Origin: Capsulimonadaceae bacterium
Lineage (GTDB): Bacteria; Armatimonadota; Armatimonadia; Armatimonadales; Capsulimonadaceae
Length of the DNA stretch: 64,000 bases
Direction: 5' to 3'
NCBI GenBank assembly: GCA_031292625.1
Contig: JARLGU010000021.1
Location: forward strand, 1-64,000
Positions 8,912-18,360 of the stretch are shown here, in pieces. Under the pieces are notes generated by a model, which was not told the origin of the DNA, did no database searches, and saw nothing but the letters and a program-made list of their open reading frames with translations. Every line of letters begins with the position of its first letter. Position 1 is the first letter of the stretch. A program made the translations under genes and the position numbers.

Positions 8912-10396
8912 TCAACGACCTACTGCCCGATCGATTTGTACGCGGCAAGGAACCGGCCGACCCTGAAAGATCACGATTCGCCGGAAACGCGGCCGCCATG
9001 GCTGAGGCGGTCTCGGCCTGATCATCCCGGGATAGAGCGGAGGACACATGTACCGGCCCGGACTTGCTGACGGCCGCTGCCAGAAGTACGTTGTGGAAGA
9101 GGTGGATGCGTTAGACGAGCCGGACGTGGAGTTTGTCACGATGGACGTTGTCGCGGGGATGCCCACGTACTTCTCCCCAGACGTTACGGACACAAACTCC
9201 GGAGGGTTGGCCGGAATGACTTCGGTCGAGTTCGACCCGATTTGATTCAGAGCAGCCGGCTCAGAGTTCGCAAGCTGAGCGACCGACACAAACCCGGCGG
9301 GTATCGATGGGGGCTCCGCTGTTGGCTCGGACGATGGCGTTGATGTCACGGTTGTAGGCTGGTTGTCCGCAATCTGCGTCACGGGCAAGAACCCGGGCGG
9401 CAACGCAGGCGTCGCGGAAGCTGGAGCCGGTACGGGCTCGGAGGCAATAATCTGGCGATCCGCGTCGCCAGGCAGCAAACGCGCTAGAACCATCGAGCCA
9501 TACGTCGCACGACCATCGGGGGTTTGCACCGCGTTCAATTTCGCCGCGTAGGAGTGCACGTTGAACTGGACGTACTCCTTAAGACTGTCAAAGGTGATGA
9601 CGTTTTCGTCCTGGATGGCTGCATCCCGGTCACCCGATAGCGCTCGTATCAGGTAATGCGTAAATACGCTCTCATTAAAGTCGGCAGGATTGCCCTCAAG
9701 GCTCGTCTCCGTCGGAAGGCAGGAATGAAGCTCCGCAACCTCGGGACCCAAATGTCCTTCGCGCAGGCTTTCGCCAAATCCGCCTGTCAGAATGCCCTTC
9801 CCCATTAGCTCCCGGCAGGCATCCGTAACCAGAAAGACGCGCTTAGGCTGGAGCGTATCGAGCCTCTCGCGGATTGTCGAAAAGTTTATGCAGCTTCCAG
9901 CAATGTCCCTCCGGTCGAAGTCCTCGGGCAACAACCAGTCCGTATCGATCCCCGCACTATCCTTCGCCCGCATGCCGTGACCGCTAAAGTAAACGATCAC
10001 CTCGCTCTTGCCCGGAACGATGCCATCGTACATCGTTTCAAGCGCGGATTTAATGTTGCGCTCCGTTGGACGCAGGCCCGGATCCGTACCAGGCAAGTCG
10101 GACATCAGAACAACGTTGTCGAACCCAAACCGGCTTCGGATCATCGACGCGAAATGAGAAGCATCGTTCCCGCAGACGTGCAAGCGCATCGGGACGGAAT
10201 AGTCCGTTACGCCGATAACAAGCGCGTACTTCGCAAAGCTGGGAGCGTCCGCAATCGGCGTAAGCACGATGCGCTTTTCCACGAGCTGCGCATTGGCGAT
10301 TTGCGATACGCATGCGAAAGCAGAGAACACCGCAACCGAAACGACTGCGAGAAAAAGCGACTTGCCAACAGAAGCCGATATGGGAGCGTATCTCAC
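8912..10396 (-). CDS. Secreted caspase-like (metacaspase, C14) protein 2
   Basis: A 494-residue paralogue of the downstream neighbour. The signal segment KSLFLAVVSVAVFSAFA ends in A-N-A-Q, followed by the caspase domain with His 140 (YFSGHG) and Cys 194 (TDACRE). After about residue 320 it has a Ser/Thr/Pro-rich tail with two repeats (PPGFLPVTQIADNQP, PAGFVSVAQLANSEP and a degenerate third, PPEFVSV) and a basic C-terminus. The GTG at 10396 is chosen because AGAGG lies ten bases upstream and because it makes residue numbering identical to the paralogue; a TTG at 10423 is the alternative. About 200 bp separates it from the next gene, so each may have its own promoter. Confidence 0.86.
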   Translation of the reverse strand: MRYAPISASVGKSLFLAVVSVAVFSAFACVSQIANAQLVEKRIVLTPIADAPSFAKYALVIGVTDYSVPMRLHVCGNDASHFASMIRSRFGFDNVVLMSDLPGTDPGLRPTERNIKSALETMYDGIVPGKSEVIVYFSGHGMRAKDSAGIDTDWLLPEDFDRRDIAGSCINFSTIRERLDTLQPKRVFLVTDACRELMGKGILTGGFGESLREGHLGPEVAELHSCLPTETSLEGNPADFNESVFTHYLIRALSGDRDAAIQDENVITFDSLKEYVQFNVHSYAAKLNAVQTPDGRATYGSMVLARLLPGDADRQIIASEPVPAPASATPALPPGFLPVTQIADNQPTTVTSTPSSEPTAEPPSIPAGFVSVAQLANSEPAALNQIGSNSTEVIPANPPEFVSVTSGEKYVGIPATTSIVTNSTSGSSNASTSSTTYFWQRPSASPGRYMCPPLYPGMIRPRPPQPWRPRFRRIVIFQGRPVPCRVQIDRAVGR

Positions 10397-10565
10397 GATG
10401 ATCTTGCCTCTACCTATTCGCAATTGTTGGTTTCATTGTTCCAATATTGAGCTCATTCGTACCCGTTCTGCGCAAAACCCGTATAAAGACCTGACCAGGC
10501 GCACTGCTCCGCGACGGCGCCTTACCAGTTAGACGCCGACTACTCGCGGTTGTTCCCAACCGAAA

Positions 10566-10606
10566 GCGCCTTCCAATCAAGCCGATGTCGACGTGATGGA
10601 AGGCGC
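10566..10606 (-). terminator. Hairpin after the fru operon
   Basis: GCGCCTTCCA (10566-10575) and TGGAAGGCGC (10597-10606) form a perfect 10-bp stem around a 21-nt loop, 20 bases past the stop of the porin gene. On the minus strand it is followed by TTTCGGTTG, a weak T-tract. Confidence 0.55.
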
Positions 10607-10627
10607 ACTACATTGAGCCATTACGAC

Positions 10628-11767
10628 TTAGAAACCGTAGGCGAGCGTCACCTGATCCGATGAGCTGTTGCCAGGCGCGTAAAGCTGATGGTCGATTTCA
10701 TGGTAGAACGTAATGCTCACATGTTTATCGAAGTCGTGCTCGTAGAAGTACCGCTCACCCCGGTTATTGTTCGGGTACGCCGTCCCCTGCCCTACGTCGG
10801 CGTTCTGCCCGATTTTATAGGTCAAGGCGGTCAACGAATCTCGTCGGGTGACGCTGTATTTGACAGAGCCGAAGTACAAATCGTTGCGCAAACTTGCATC
10901 AGACCGGCCACCCTCCCCTTTCACCTGAAGGGCGCGCGTCGCCTGCCAGACCACATCCGCCTCGTAGTTCGTCGTCGACATGATGCCGGAAGCCTGGCTT
11001 GTCCCAGACGACTCGAACCGGTCCACGAGAGCGCCGACCTGGACCGCCGGAGTCACGTTATACGTGCCGCGCGCCGCATAAAGTCCGTCGCGCGTTGCCT
11101 GTCCCGTTCCGTTGACCGTTACGTACTGATCTTGGGAGAAGGCATCGAACTCAATAGTAGCCGCGCCCAATACTTGATCGATCGAGACGCCATCCATAAA
11201 CGAATAGCGGCCGACCTTCCAACTCTGGTCGTAAATCGTGCTCGTCGCATCCAACGCCTTATCCTGGCGCCCTGCCACGATCGTAAGGCCGCGCGGCTTA
11301 TCGGCATAAGTTACGCCGCCCTGATCCAAAGCAAGCGCGCCGCGGTAGCCATGCGTGCCCTGATAGTAGCTTCCGTTGAAATCACGACCCTGCCCGCCTT
11401 GCGTAATGCCCTCGCCTCCAAGACGACCGAATACTGACAAGGCCCGCGAGAATCCGTAGTCAGCACGCACAACGCCATATGTCACGGCGCCCTGGGAGGT
11501 GATACCGCCGTTATCGTGGTTTACGTCGTTGCGATAGCGCTCGAAGAAAGACCCGTGAACGGTCAAATGGCTAGGCCGAGCCGACGCCTCGTTGATCGCG
11601 ACATTGCCGTCAATACTTGGCGGCGCGGACGCCGTCGACGCTGCATCGGGCGACGGTATGCCCGCGATCAAAACGTCCGCATGACCAGGCGCGAAAGCGG
11701 CGGTTAATATCGCGATTAACGCTATTACAACTTTAAGTGTTTTATTACGGATATCTGTGTGCTTCAT
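10628..11767 (-). CDS. Outer-membrane beta-barrel (porin-like) protein
   Basis: A 379-residue exported protein: a signal peptide (KVVIALIAILTAAFAPGHA, residues 12-30), a variable section and then alternating-hydrophobicity strands with many aromatic turns. It ends in D-Q-V-T-L-A-Y-G-F, the terminal Phe expected of BAM-assembled barrels. It lies 43 bases downstream of fruK with no intervening promoter or terminator and just before a hairpin, so it is probably the last gene of the fructose PTS operon and may be the sugar-uptake porin. Substrate preference is an inference from context only. Confidence 0.75.
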   Translation of the reverse strand: MKHTDIRNKTLKVVIALIAILTAAFAPGHADVLIAGIPSPDAASTASAPPSIDGNVAINEASARPSHLTVHGSFFERYRNDVNHDNGGITSQGAVTYGVVRADYGFSRALSVFGRLGGEGITQGGQGRDFNGSYYQGTHGYRGALALDQGGVTYADKPRGLTIVAGRQDKALDATSTIYDQSWKVGRYSFMDGVSIDQVLGAATIEFDAFSQDQYVTVNGTGQATRDGLYAARGTYNVTPAVQVGALVDRFESSGTSQASGIMSTTNYEADVVWQATRALQVKGEGGRSDASLRNDLYFGSVKYSVTRRDSLTALTYKIGQNADVGQGTAYPNNNRGERYFYEHDFDKHVSITFYHEIDHQLYAPGNSSSDQVTLAYGF

Positions 11768-11810
11768 TGTCTTTATCCTGTTTAAAAATTGGCTTTCGCC
11801 CCGATCCTCG

Positions 11811-12776
11811 CTAGATACAAATTGCCTCTCCGGCTCGCGCTAGCTGCACGGTCTCAGCAAGTTTTAATGTATTTGCTCTCGATGCGAGCCCGGCCCCAAC
11901 GCGGCCCACGGCTTCGAGAGAAAAGGCAGTCGCCAGCCTGGCGCAATCACCGAGATCAAGCTCGTCGAGATGCGCCGCAACGATCCCAGCCACCATGGCG
12001 TCGCCAGCGCCCACCGTGCTCGCGACCTCAACCGCCGGCGGCTTTGCGAGCACCGCTTCATCGTCCGATACGAACCATGCTCCGGCAGCGCCTTGAGAAA
12101 CGACGACTAGTTTTGCGCCTCGTCGAACAAGGCTTCGCGCCGCCCGCACAATCTGGTCGGCGGTTGCCACCGGTTCCCCCAGGAGATCCGAAAGCTCGGC
12201 AACGTTTGGCTTTAAAACGTCAGCACCGGAATCTATTGCCAGCTGCAGCGGATCTCCGCTCGTATCGAGAGCAACGCGACGCCCTTGCTGTTTGAGCATG
12301 ACGACAAGATCGCGATAGACTCCCGCCGGAACGCCAGGCGGAACGCTGCCCGCAAGCACCACCCATTCCGAGTCAAGCGACCTCATCTGCTGCCGCAGGA
12401 TTTCCATATCGGCGGAAGTCGCCTCCTGGCCTGGGAGATTTATGTCCGTAGTCTGCCCAGTGTTCGGGTCCACGATTTTAATGCCCGTCCGAGTGGCGCC
12501 AGGGATCCGGACGAACTTGTTGTCAATGCCTCGGCGCTCAAAGAGGCCATCGAACAGCCCTGTGTTCTCGCGACCCAAAAAGCCCGTCGCGGCCACCCAG
12601 AAACCGTAATCGGCCAGCACCGCCGCGACGTTGACGCCTTTGCCTCCCGCATGGGTCAGCGTCTGGACGGCCCGGTTGACACCGCCAGCCGCAAAGCCGG
12701 GAACCGTCATGGTCAAATCAATTGCCGGGTTCAGCGTAACCGTCGCCACATCGTATTGACTATCAGTCTTCATCAT
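11811..12776 (-). CDS. fruK: 1-phosphofructokinase
   Basis: A 321-residue PfkB-family sugar kinase that converts fructose 1-phosphate to fructose 1,6-bisphosphate. The N-terminal signature TLNPAIDLTM, the substrate-site GGKGVNVA and the C-terminal ATP/anion-hole motif VGAGDAMVAG with the catalytic Asp are all present. It lies 33 bases after the EIIA-HPr-EI gene in the fru operon, which removes ambiguity with tagatose-6-phosphate kinase. AAGGAAG precedes a double ATG (12776 and 12773); the second has the better spacing. Confidence 0.93.
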   Translation of the reverse strand: MMKTDSQYDVATVTLNPAIDLTMTVPGFAAGGVNRAVQTLTHAGGKGVNVAAVLADYGFWVAATGFLGRENTGLFDGLFERRGIDNKFVRIPGATRTGIKIVDPNTGQTTDINLPGQEATSADMEILRQQMRSLDSEWVVLAGSVPPGVPAGVYRDLVVMLKQQGRRVALDTSGDPLQLAIDSGADVLKPNVAELSDLLGEPVATADQIVRAARSLVRRGAKLVVVSQGAAGAWFVSDDEAVLAKPPAVEVASTVGAGDAMVAGIVAAHLDELDLGDCARLATAFSLEAVGRVGAGLASRANTLKLAETVQLARAGEAICI

Positions 12777-12809
12777 CTTCTTCCTTCGAGCGTTCCCCTG
12801 ACTTGGGTT

Positions 12810-15239
12810 CTATGCCGCTCCCGACAACGCATTCGCAGCCGCCGCCCGCGCATCGGTCAACGAGACGCCTCTCAGCCGCGCCTTAACGGCTGGGACATTC
12901 ACCTTGGGCATACTCAGTTCCGTAACGCCGAGGCCCACGAGAACCACGGCGGCATCGGGATTGCCCGCAAGTCCGCCGCAAACGCCGACCCACTTCCCCG
13001 CACAGCTCGCCGCCTTTACGGTCATATCGATCAGTCGCAGAACCGCGGGGTGCATGCCATCGGCAGCCTTAGCAAGATCGGGATGCATGCGATCGATCGC
13101 CAGCGTATACTGGGTCAGATCGTTGGTGCCAATCGAAAAGAACGCAACCTCCCGCGCAAACTCGTCAGCCATCAACGCCGCTGACGGAACCTCGATCATG
13201 ATGCCGATTTCGACGGGATCTGCACCGATCTCCTGTCGCGCTTCCTCGGCCAGCGCCTTGGCGGCGCGCAGTTCGTCCAACGTCGCAACCATCGGGAACA
13301 TAATTTTCACGGGACCGACCAGCGACGCGCGATAGATTGCGCGCAGTTGCGGCTTGAACAGCTCGGGCCGTCGCAGACACAGGCGAATGCCCCGTATGCC
13401 AAGGAACGGATTATCTTCGCGCGGGAGGTCAAGATAGGGAACTACCTTATCACCGCCTATGTCGAGCGTCCGCACGATTAATGGCAGGCCGTCGAGAGCA
13501 TTAAGCATGCTGACAAGCGCCTCAAACTGCTCGTCTTCCGTTGGCGGCGTTTCGCGGCCCAGGAAGAAGAACTCCGTGCGCAGCAAACCGACGCCCTCCG
13601 CTCCCGCTTCGATCGCCTCAGCGGCGTCGGCAGGTCCCCCAATGCTTGCGACAACCTCGATCCGATATCCATCGGTCGTCACGGCAGGTTGATAGCGTTG
13701 AGCGTAAACCTCGTTTTTGTTCTCGTTCAGATGCCCGAGAAACGTCTCAGCGGACTCCAGATCCGCCGCGCTCGGTTCGACGTAAAGTTTGCCGGCCGAT
13801 CCGTCGATGACGCAGAGGATGCCCGAAGCCAGATCAAGCACGCCGGGCCCCGCGGCGACTACGGCCGGAATGTCAAGGGAGCGCGCGATAATGGACGTAT
13901 GCGCGGTCGGTCCGCCCGCCGCCGTGCAGAGCGCAACGACTCGCCTCGGATCGATGCGCGCCGCGTCCGACGGCAGCAGATCTTCGGCTACCAGGATCAC
14001 TGGCTCATCGGGAAGGTTGTCGATCACGTTGTCGGACGGATTCAGGATGCCGAGAACCCGCTGGCCGATGTCGGCCATATCGCTCGCCCGCGCTGCCATT
14101 AGAACGTTTGACGACTCCCGCAACGCCGCGATCCGGCTGTCGATGCAATGCTGCCACGCCCACGACGCGGAATGGCCATCCGCGATCCACGTTTCCACGT
14201 CGGCGACAAGTTCCGGATCGTTTAGGATTGCCTGATGCGCCTTAAAGATCCCGGCCTCGCTCTTGCCGATCCGGCTCTCGACCGCTTCCGAGATATCGCC
14301 AAGTTGGGCATTGGCGATTGCGAGCGCCTCGCGAAACCGTTGCGGCTCATCGCCTGCCTCGACGCCGTCGGCAACCGCTATTCGCGTCAGTTGACGCCGG
14401 TAAATCCGGGCGATCGCGAAGCCTCCCGAGGCGGAAACGCCCTGGATTACGCGGCCTGCCGTCACCGGTATCCACTCGGGCAAAGCGTTGGGCTTAGCGG
14501 GAGCCTGATGAAGTTCGTCTCCCAAGCCGCTCGATATCGCTTCCTCAATCGCCTTTAGCGCATCGGCTTCATCGGCGCCGCTCGCAAACAACCGGATCGT
14601 CTCGCCGCCGGCGACTCCGAGTTTCAGCAGCGATGCCACCGACTTTGCACTGGCCGATCTTCCGTTAAAGGCAATCTGGATCGTCGATGAAAAGCCCTGT
14701 GCAATCCCGGCCAACGCCGCCGCCGGTCTGGCATGAAGCCCCGATGTTCCGCGAACGACGACGTCGACAAACGGACCATTCGCATCCCCGCCGACCGGTG
14801 CGGCCGGAGCTGGCGTCCCCATAAGCGCCGCGATAATCTCGCTCGTACAAGACGTCTCCGCCAAACGGCTCGCGGTCGCTGGATCGTCCAGAACGTTCGT
14901 CAGGTTCGCAAGGATACCGAGATGCTCATCGGACGATGCTGCAATCCCAACAACCAGCCGGACCGTCTCGCCCGGATTCCACTCGACGCCCTCGGGGAAC
15001 TGCACGACCGAGATGCCCGTCTTGCAGATCAGATCGCGGTCTTTGGGCATGCCGTGAGGGATTGCAATTCCATTGCCCAGGTACGTATTCGCCTGGCTCT
15101 CGCGCCCCAGCATGCTCTCGATGTAGCCTGGCGCTACGTGCCCTCCTGCAACCAGGACGCATCCCGCCTTACGAATAGCATCTTCTTTTGTTGCGGCTCG
15201 CGCGCTTAGCTCTATATCGCTTTGTGTTAAGGTTAGCAT
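12810..15239 (-). CDS. fruB: Multiphosphoryl transfer protein (EIIA-Fru, HPr, EI fusion)
   Basis: An 809-residue cytosolic fusion carrying the whole phosphorelay from PEP to the fructose permease. Residues 1-145 are EIIA with phospho-His 62 (AIPHG). Residues 157-240 are HPr with His 169 (GLHARPA) and a Ser at 200 where Gram-positive HPr is regulated. Residues 265-809 are Enzyme I, with phospho-His 447 in GGPTAHTSI and the C-terminal PEP-site cysteine in VCGGLAGNP. The order IIA-HPr-EI matches FruB of Pseudomonas and Xanthomonas. A complete general PTS in one chain means no separate ptsHI is needed for this sugar. Confidence 0.94.
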   Translation of the reverse strand: MLTLTQSDIELSARAATKEDAIRKAGCVLVAGGHVAPGYIESMLGRESQANTYLGNGIAIPHGMPKDRDLICKTGISVVQFPEGVEWNPGETVRLVVGIAASSDEHLGILANLTNVLDDPATASRLAETSCTSEIIAALMGTPAPAAPVGGDANGPFVDVVVRGTSGLHARPAAALAGIAQGFSSTIQIAFNGRSASAKSVASLLKLGVAGGETIRLFASGADEADALKAIEEAISSGLGDELHQAPAKPNALPEWIPVTAGRVIQGVSASGGFAIARIYRRQLTRIAVADGVEAGDEPQRFREALAIANAQLGDISEAVESRIGKSEAGIFKAHQAILNDPELVADVETWIADGHSASWAWQHCIDSRIAALRESSNVLMAARASDMADIGQRVLGILNPSDNVIDNLPDEPVILVAEDLLPSDAARIDPRRVVALCTAAGGPTAHTSIIARSLDIPAVVAAGPGVLDLASGILCVIDGSAGKLYVEPSAADLESAETFLGHLNENKNEVYAQRYQPAVTTDGYRIEVVASIGGPADAAEAIEAGAEGVGLLRTEFFFLGRETPPTEDEQFEALVSMLNALDGLPLIVRTLDIGGDKVVPYLDLPREDNPFLGIRGIRLCLRRPELFKPQLRAIYRASLVGPVKIMFPMVATLDELRAAKALAEEARQEIGADPVEIGIMIEVPSAALMADEFAREVAFFSIGTNDLTQYTLAIDRMHPDLAKAADGMHPAVLRLIDMTVKAASCAGKWVGVCGGLAGNPDAAVVLVGLGVTELSMPKVNVPAVKARLRGVSLTDARAAAANALSGAA

Positions 15240-15292
15240 TGTGTTTTACCAGTCTCGCCTCGAAGGCGAAAAGCAGACCGAATGTCGAACGC

Positions 15293-17092
15293 TTACCCTT
15301 TACTCAGACTTGACGCGAGCGACGCCGTCGCCAGGGTGGCGGTCATTGGCTCCGCGATCACAACAGGGCGCTTTAGAATAAAGAGAGCTCCCGCGGTGAC
15401 ACAGGCGCCGGCGGCGATCGCGATCAGGTACGTGGCGACGTGGGTCACGGCCCCTGGGATCAGCAGTGCGAACACTCCGCCGTGCGGCACGAGAGACTGT
15501 ACGCCGCTTGCCATCGAGATCGCGCCGGCAATTGCCGAGCCAATCATCAGGCTCGGGATAACGCGCAGCGGATCGCGGGAAGCGAACGGAATCGCGCCTT
15601 CGGTGATAAACGCGAGGCCGAGTACAAATGCCGCGCTGCCCGCTTCACGCTCTTCTTCATCGAACCGGTTACGGAAAAGGAAGGTCGCTAAAGCGAGCCC
15701 AAGCGGAGGAGTCATCCCCGCCGCCATCACGGCGGCCATCGGAGCATTTACATGGCTCAGCAAAAGCGCCGTCGAGAACGTATAGGCCGCCTTGTTTACG
15801 GGACCGCCCATGTCGAACGCCATCATCGCGCCAAGCAGCGCGCCGATCACAATGGCGTTGGACGTACGCATCCCGTTAAGCCAGTGCGTCACGCTTGTCA
15901 GGGCAATGCCAACCGGCGGCGCAATCACGAAGATCATCAACAGGCCCACGATAATAGAGCCGATGAACGGCAGAATCAGAACCGGCTTCAGCCCTTCCAG
16001 GTTCGCCGGAAGATGAATGTGCTCCGCCATGAACTTGACGATATAGCCCGCTAAAAAGCCGGCGACGATGCCGCCAAGAAATCCAGCTCCCAGGCTCTGT
16101 GCGAGAATGCCGCCGATCAATCCGGGGGCTATACCCGGACGGTCTGCGATCGAGTAGGCCACATAGGCCGATAGGATTGCGACAAATAGACCAAACGCCG
16201 CGCCGCCGATCTTCTCCAGCGCATTGACGATCGCCGGATGCTGAATGTGCGCGCCAGCGCCGCCAATCGCGAATGCAAGCGCAATGGACAGACCGCCCGC
16301 CACGACCACGGGAAGCATATACGACACTCCGGTCATCAGGTGCTTGTATATGCCCGTTCGCGATGCGCTGCGCTCTGCTTTGATCTTCTCAACATTCCCC
16401 GCAAGCGATAGTCCCATGGATTGGGACGCCGCAGCTTCCGAAAGCGCGGCCGCGATAACATCCTTGCCGTGGTGCATCGCCGCCTTGGTTCCGGTGCTGT
16501 AAACCGCCTTACCGGCGAAGCGCGCCAGATCGACATTCGTGTCGGCGGCAATTACGACGGCATCGGCTGCCGCAATATCCTCTTCCGTCAGCGTATTCTT
16601 TGCGCCCACCGAGCCCTGGGTCTCGACATGGATCTCATGTCCGAGAGCCGCCGCTGCCTTCTTAAGGGCTTCGGCGGCCATAAAGGTGTGAGCAATTCCC
16701 GTTGGGCAAGAGGTAATCGCGACAATATGCTTCCCTTCCACCGCCTGTGCCGTAATCGTCATCGGCGCATCCGGCGTAGCCGGCTTCTCCACGAGGGCGA
16801 GCGCCGCGCCCAAAACGGCGCCGGGATGCTGGATCGCCTCGCTTGCGCGAGTCCGATAGACCGCTTTTGATGCAAATCGACCTTCCAGCTCGACTGGTCC
16901 GCCGACCAAGACCGCGACATTGGCCGCATCGATCTCGGACCGCGACAGCAGAGTTCCTGGCTGCCCAGCGCCGTGGATTTCAATGGCGAGGATGCAATCC
17001 TTCAGCGAGGCATCGGCTTGCAACGCTTCAGCAGCCATCCGTGCGTGGGCGGAAGTAGAGCAAGATATACTAACAGCAATATTTGTTTTCAT
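15293..17092 (-). CDS. fruA: Fructose PTS permease EIIB'BC
   Basis: A 599-residue inner-membrane permease that imports fructose as fructose 1-phosphate. Two IIB-type domains come first: residues 1-105 (IIB', degenerate, SISCSTSAHAR) and 118-220, the active one with phospho-Cys 129 in TSCPTGIAHT. The IIC domain (about 240-590) has repeated hydrophobic helices, including GVSYMLPVVVAGGLSIAL and DMGGPVNKAAYTF. The B'-B-C arrangement equals E. coli FruA. It is the first gene of the operon, read from a near-consensus promoter at 17133-17161, and is followed at 53 bases by fruB. Confidence 0.94.
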   Translation of the reverse strand: MKTNIAVSISCSTSAHARMAAEALQADASLKDCILAIEIHGAGQPGTLLSRSEIDAANVAVLVGGPVELEGRFASKAVYRTRASEAIQHPGAVLGAALALVEKPATPDAPMTITAQAVEGKHIVAITSCPTGIAHTFMAAEALKKAAAALGHEIHVETQGSVGAKNTLTEEDIAAADAVVIAADTNVDLARFAGKAVYSTGTKAAMHHGKDVIAAALSEAAASQSMGLSLAGNVEKIKAERSASRTGIYKHLMTGVSYMLPVVVAGGLSIALAFAIGGAGAHIQHPAIVNALEKIGGAAFGLFVAILSAYVAYSIADRPGIAPGLIGGILAQSLGAGFLGGIVAGFLAGYIVKFMAEHIHLPANLEGLKPVLILPFIGSIIVGLLMIFVIAPPVGIALTSVTHWLNGMRTSNAIVIGALLGAMMAFDMGGPVNKAAYTFSTALLLSHVNAPMAAVMAAGMTPPLGLALATFLFRNRFDEEEREAGSAAFVLGLAFITEGAIPFASRDPLRVIPSLMIGSAIAGAISMASGVQSLVPHGGVFALLIPGAVTHVATYLIAIAAGACVTAGALFILKRPVVIAEPMTATLATASLASSLSKG

Positions 17093-17132
17093 AGGTAACG
17101 CCCTTCGTGTACCCTTTCATTAACTTGAGTCA

Positions 17133-17161
17133 ATCATAACATTAACTTACGAAACTGTCAA
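17133..17161 (-). promoter_or_regulatory. Promoter of the fru operon
   Basis: On the minus strand TTGACA (17161-17156) and TATGAT (17138-17133) are separated by exactly 17 bases, a near-perfect sigma-70 type promoter 41 bases before the fruA start. A CTTTCG half-site (17167-17172, plus-strand reading) sits directly upstream of the -35 box and could be an operator. Confidence 0.8.
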
Positions 17162-17303
17162 TATACCTTTCGATACATTTCCATAAATATTTTACAACCT
17201 CGTCTCAAAACGTCTTATCCGCCGCGTCCGTAGCAGCATTCTCGAATATATTCGCGCTCAAACGGACGCAATCCGCCTTGAACAGAGTCTCAATATACTA
17301 AAT

Positions 17304-17320
17304 CTTTCGAAAACCTTTCG
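17304..17320. promoter_or_regulatory. Candidate DeoR/FruR operator
   Basis: Two CTTTCG copies (17304-17309 and 17315-17320) overlap a TTTCGAAA palindrome (17305-17312). A third copy abuts the fruA -35 box at 17167-17172. CTTTC-type repeats are known operators for some DeoR regulators such as AgaR; binding by the adjacent DeoR protein is an inference. The site lies just upstream of that regulator's own -35 box at 17336. Confidence 0.45.
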
Positions 17321-17335
17321 GTTTTATACAATGCC

Positions 17336-17364
17336 TTGACTTCCAAAAGACTCGAAGCTACAAT
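17336..17364 (+). promoter_or_regulatory. Promoter of the DeoR-family regulator
   Basis: TTGACT (17336-17341) and TACAAT (17359-17364) with a 17-base spacer, 67 bases before the ATG at 17432. Its position shows that longer reading-frame starts around 17336 cannot be used for this transcript. Confidence 0.7.
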
Positions 17365-17431
17365 ACATCATGCCCTTTTGGAGAACATCTTACGCAAAGC
17401 GACACTGCCAATAGCAGCCAAGGAGACGCCA

Positions 17432-18250
17432 ATGTCCGAGACCGGATCCGAATGCGAACTTATCGAGGAAGCCAAGCTGTCGCGCGGGCCGATGACCCGC
17501 CACCGCCGATCGAGCATCGTGGACATCGTGCAGGAGCGCGGCGCGGCGCGCGTCGACGAGCTTGCGGAGATGTTCCAGGTCTCCGAGGTAACCATCCGCA
17601 ACGACCTCGTTCTGCTGGAGCGCGACGGCCTTCTCGCCCGCGATAGAGGCGGAGCGGTGACCACGAGCCAACTGACGACTCTGCTCGGCTTCAGCCAGCG
17701 CGCCACCCTCAACCGCGACGAAAAGCGGCGCATCGGCAAGGCGGCCGCCGCGATGGTCTCCCCGGGAGACACGATCATCCTCGATGCCGGCACGACGGTC
17801 GTGGAAATGGTGCGCTTCCTCGACACGATCACGCCCCTCACCGTCGTCACCAACGCATTCAACGTCGTCGCGGAACTCAATGCGCTGCCGGAGATCGAGA
17901 TCATTTTTCTCGGCGGCGTCGTGAACCGGACGGCATCGAGCACCCTGGGCGGCCTTGCCGAGCAGGCGCTAAGCGGCCTTGTCGTCCAAAAAGCCTTTCT
18001 CGGCACGCAGGCCCTGGACGCCAAGTTCGGCTTGACGGACACAACCATGGAAATCGCGGAAGTGAAGCGCGCAATGATCGCCGCGTCTCGACAGACGATC
18101 CTGCTGACCGATTCATCCAAATGGGGCCACGCGGGCCTCGTTAAGGTTGCGCCGCTTTCGTCGATGCAGACGGTGATCACGGACTCGGCGATCGCCCCCG
18201 ACGCGCGCACGGCGATCGAACAGACGTGTGACGAGGTGGTCGTGGTGTGA
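17432..18250 (+). CDS. DeoR-family transcriptional regulator (fructose operon)
   Basis: A 272-residue regulator. The DeoR helix-turn-helix spans about 22-77 (MTRHRRSSIVDIVQERGAARVDELAEMFQVSEVTIRNDL in part, then LLERDGLLARDRGGAV), and the sugar-phosphate sensor domain follows from 90 to 272, with the DeoRC signatures DAGTTVVEM and LLTDSSKWG. It is divergent from fruA and probably represses the fru operon with fructose 1-phosphate as inducer, as FruR proteins of this family do. AGGAGA at 17421-17426 supports the ATG at 17432. Confidence 0.9.
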   Translation: MSETGSECELIEEAKLSRGPMTRHRRSSIVDIVQERGAARVDELAEMFQVSEVTIRNDLVLLERDGLLARDRGGAVTTSQLTTLLGFSQRATLNRDEKRRIGKAAAAMVSPGDTIILDAGTTVVEMVRFLDTITPLTVVTNAFNVVAELNALPEIEIIFLGGVVNRTASSTLGGLAEQALSGLVVQKAFLGTQALDAKFGLTDTTMEIAEVKRAMIAASRQTILLTDSSKWGHAGLVKVAPLSSMQTVITDSAIAPDARTAIEQTCDEVVVV

Positions 18251-18324
18251 GGGAAAGGACGGACGGCGGTGGGCGGGCGCAATCGCCCCCAACGCATCAA
18301 CGCCCGTTACTCTAAAAATAAAAC

Positions 18325-18353
18325 TTGCAATTGTAGAGCAACGGTGTTATAAT
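18325..18353 (+). promoter_or_regulatory. Promoter giving an apparently leaderless mRNA
   Basis: TTGCAA (18325-18330) and TATAAT (18348-18353) are spaced by 17 bases. The ATG of the next gene begins at 18361, only seven bases after the -10 box, so transcription should start at or within a base or two of the start codon. No Shine-Dalgarno sequence is present, consistent with a leaderless message. Confidence 0.75.
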
Positions 18354-18360
18354 CCGCAGT

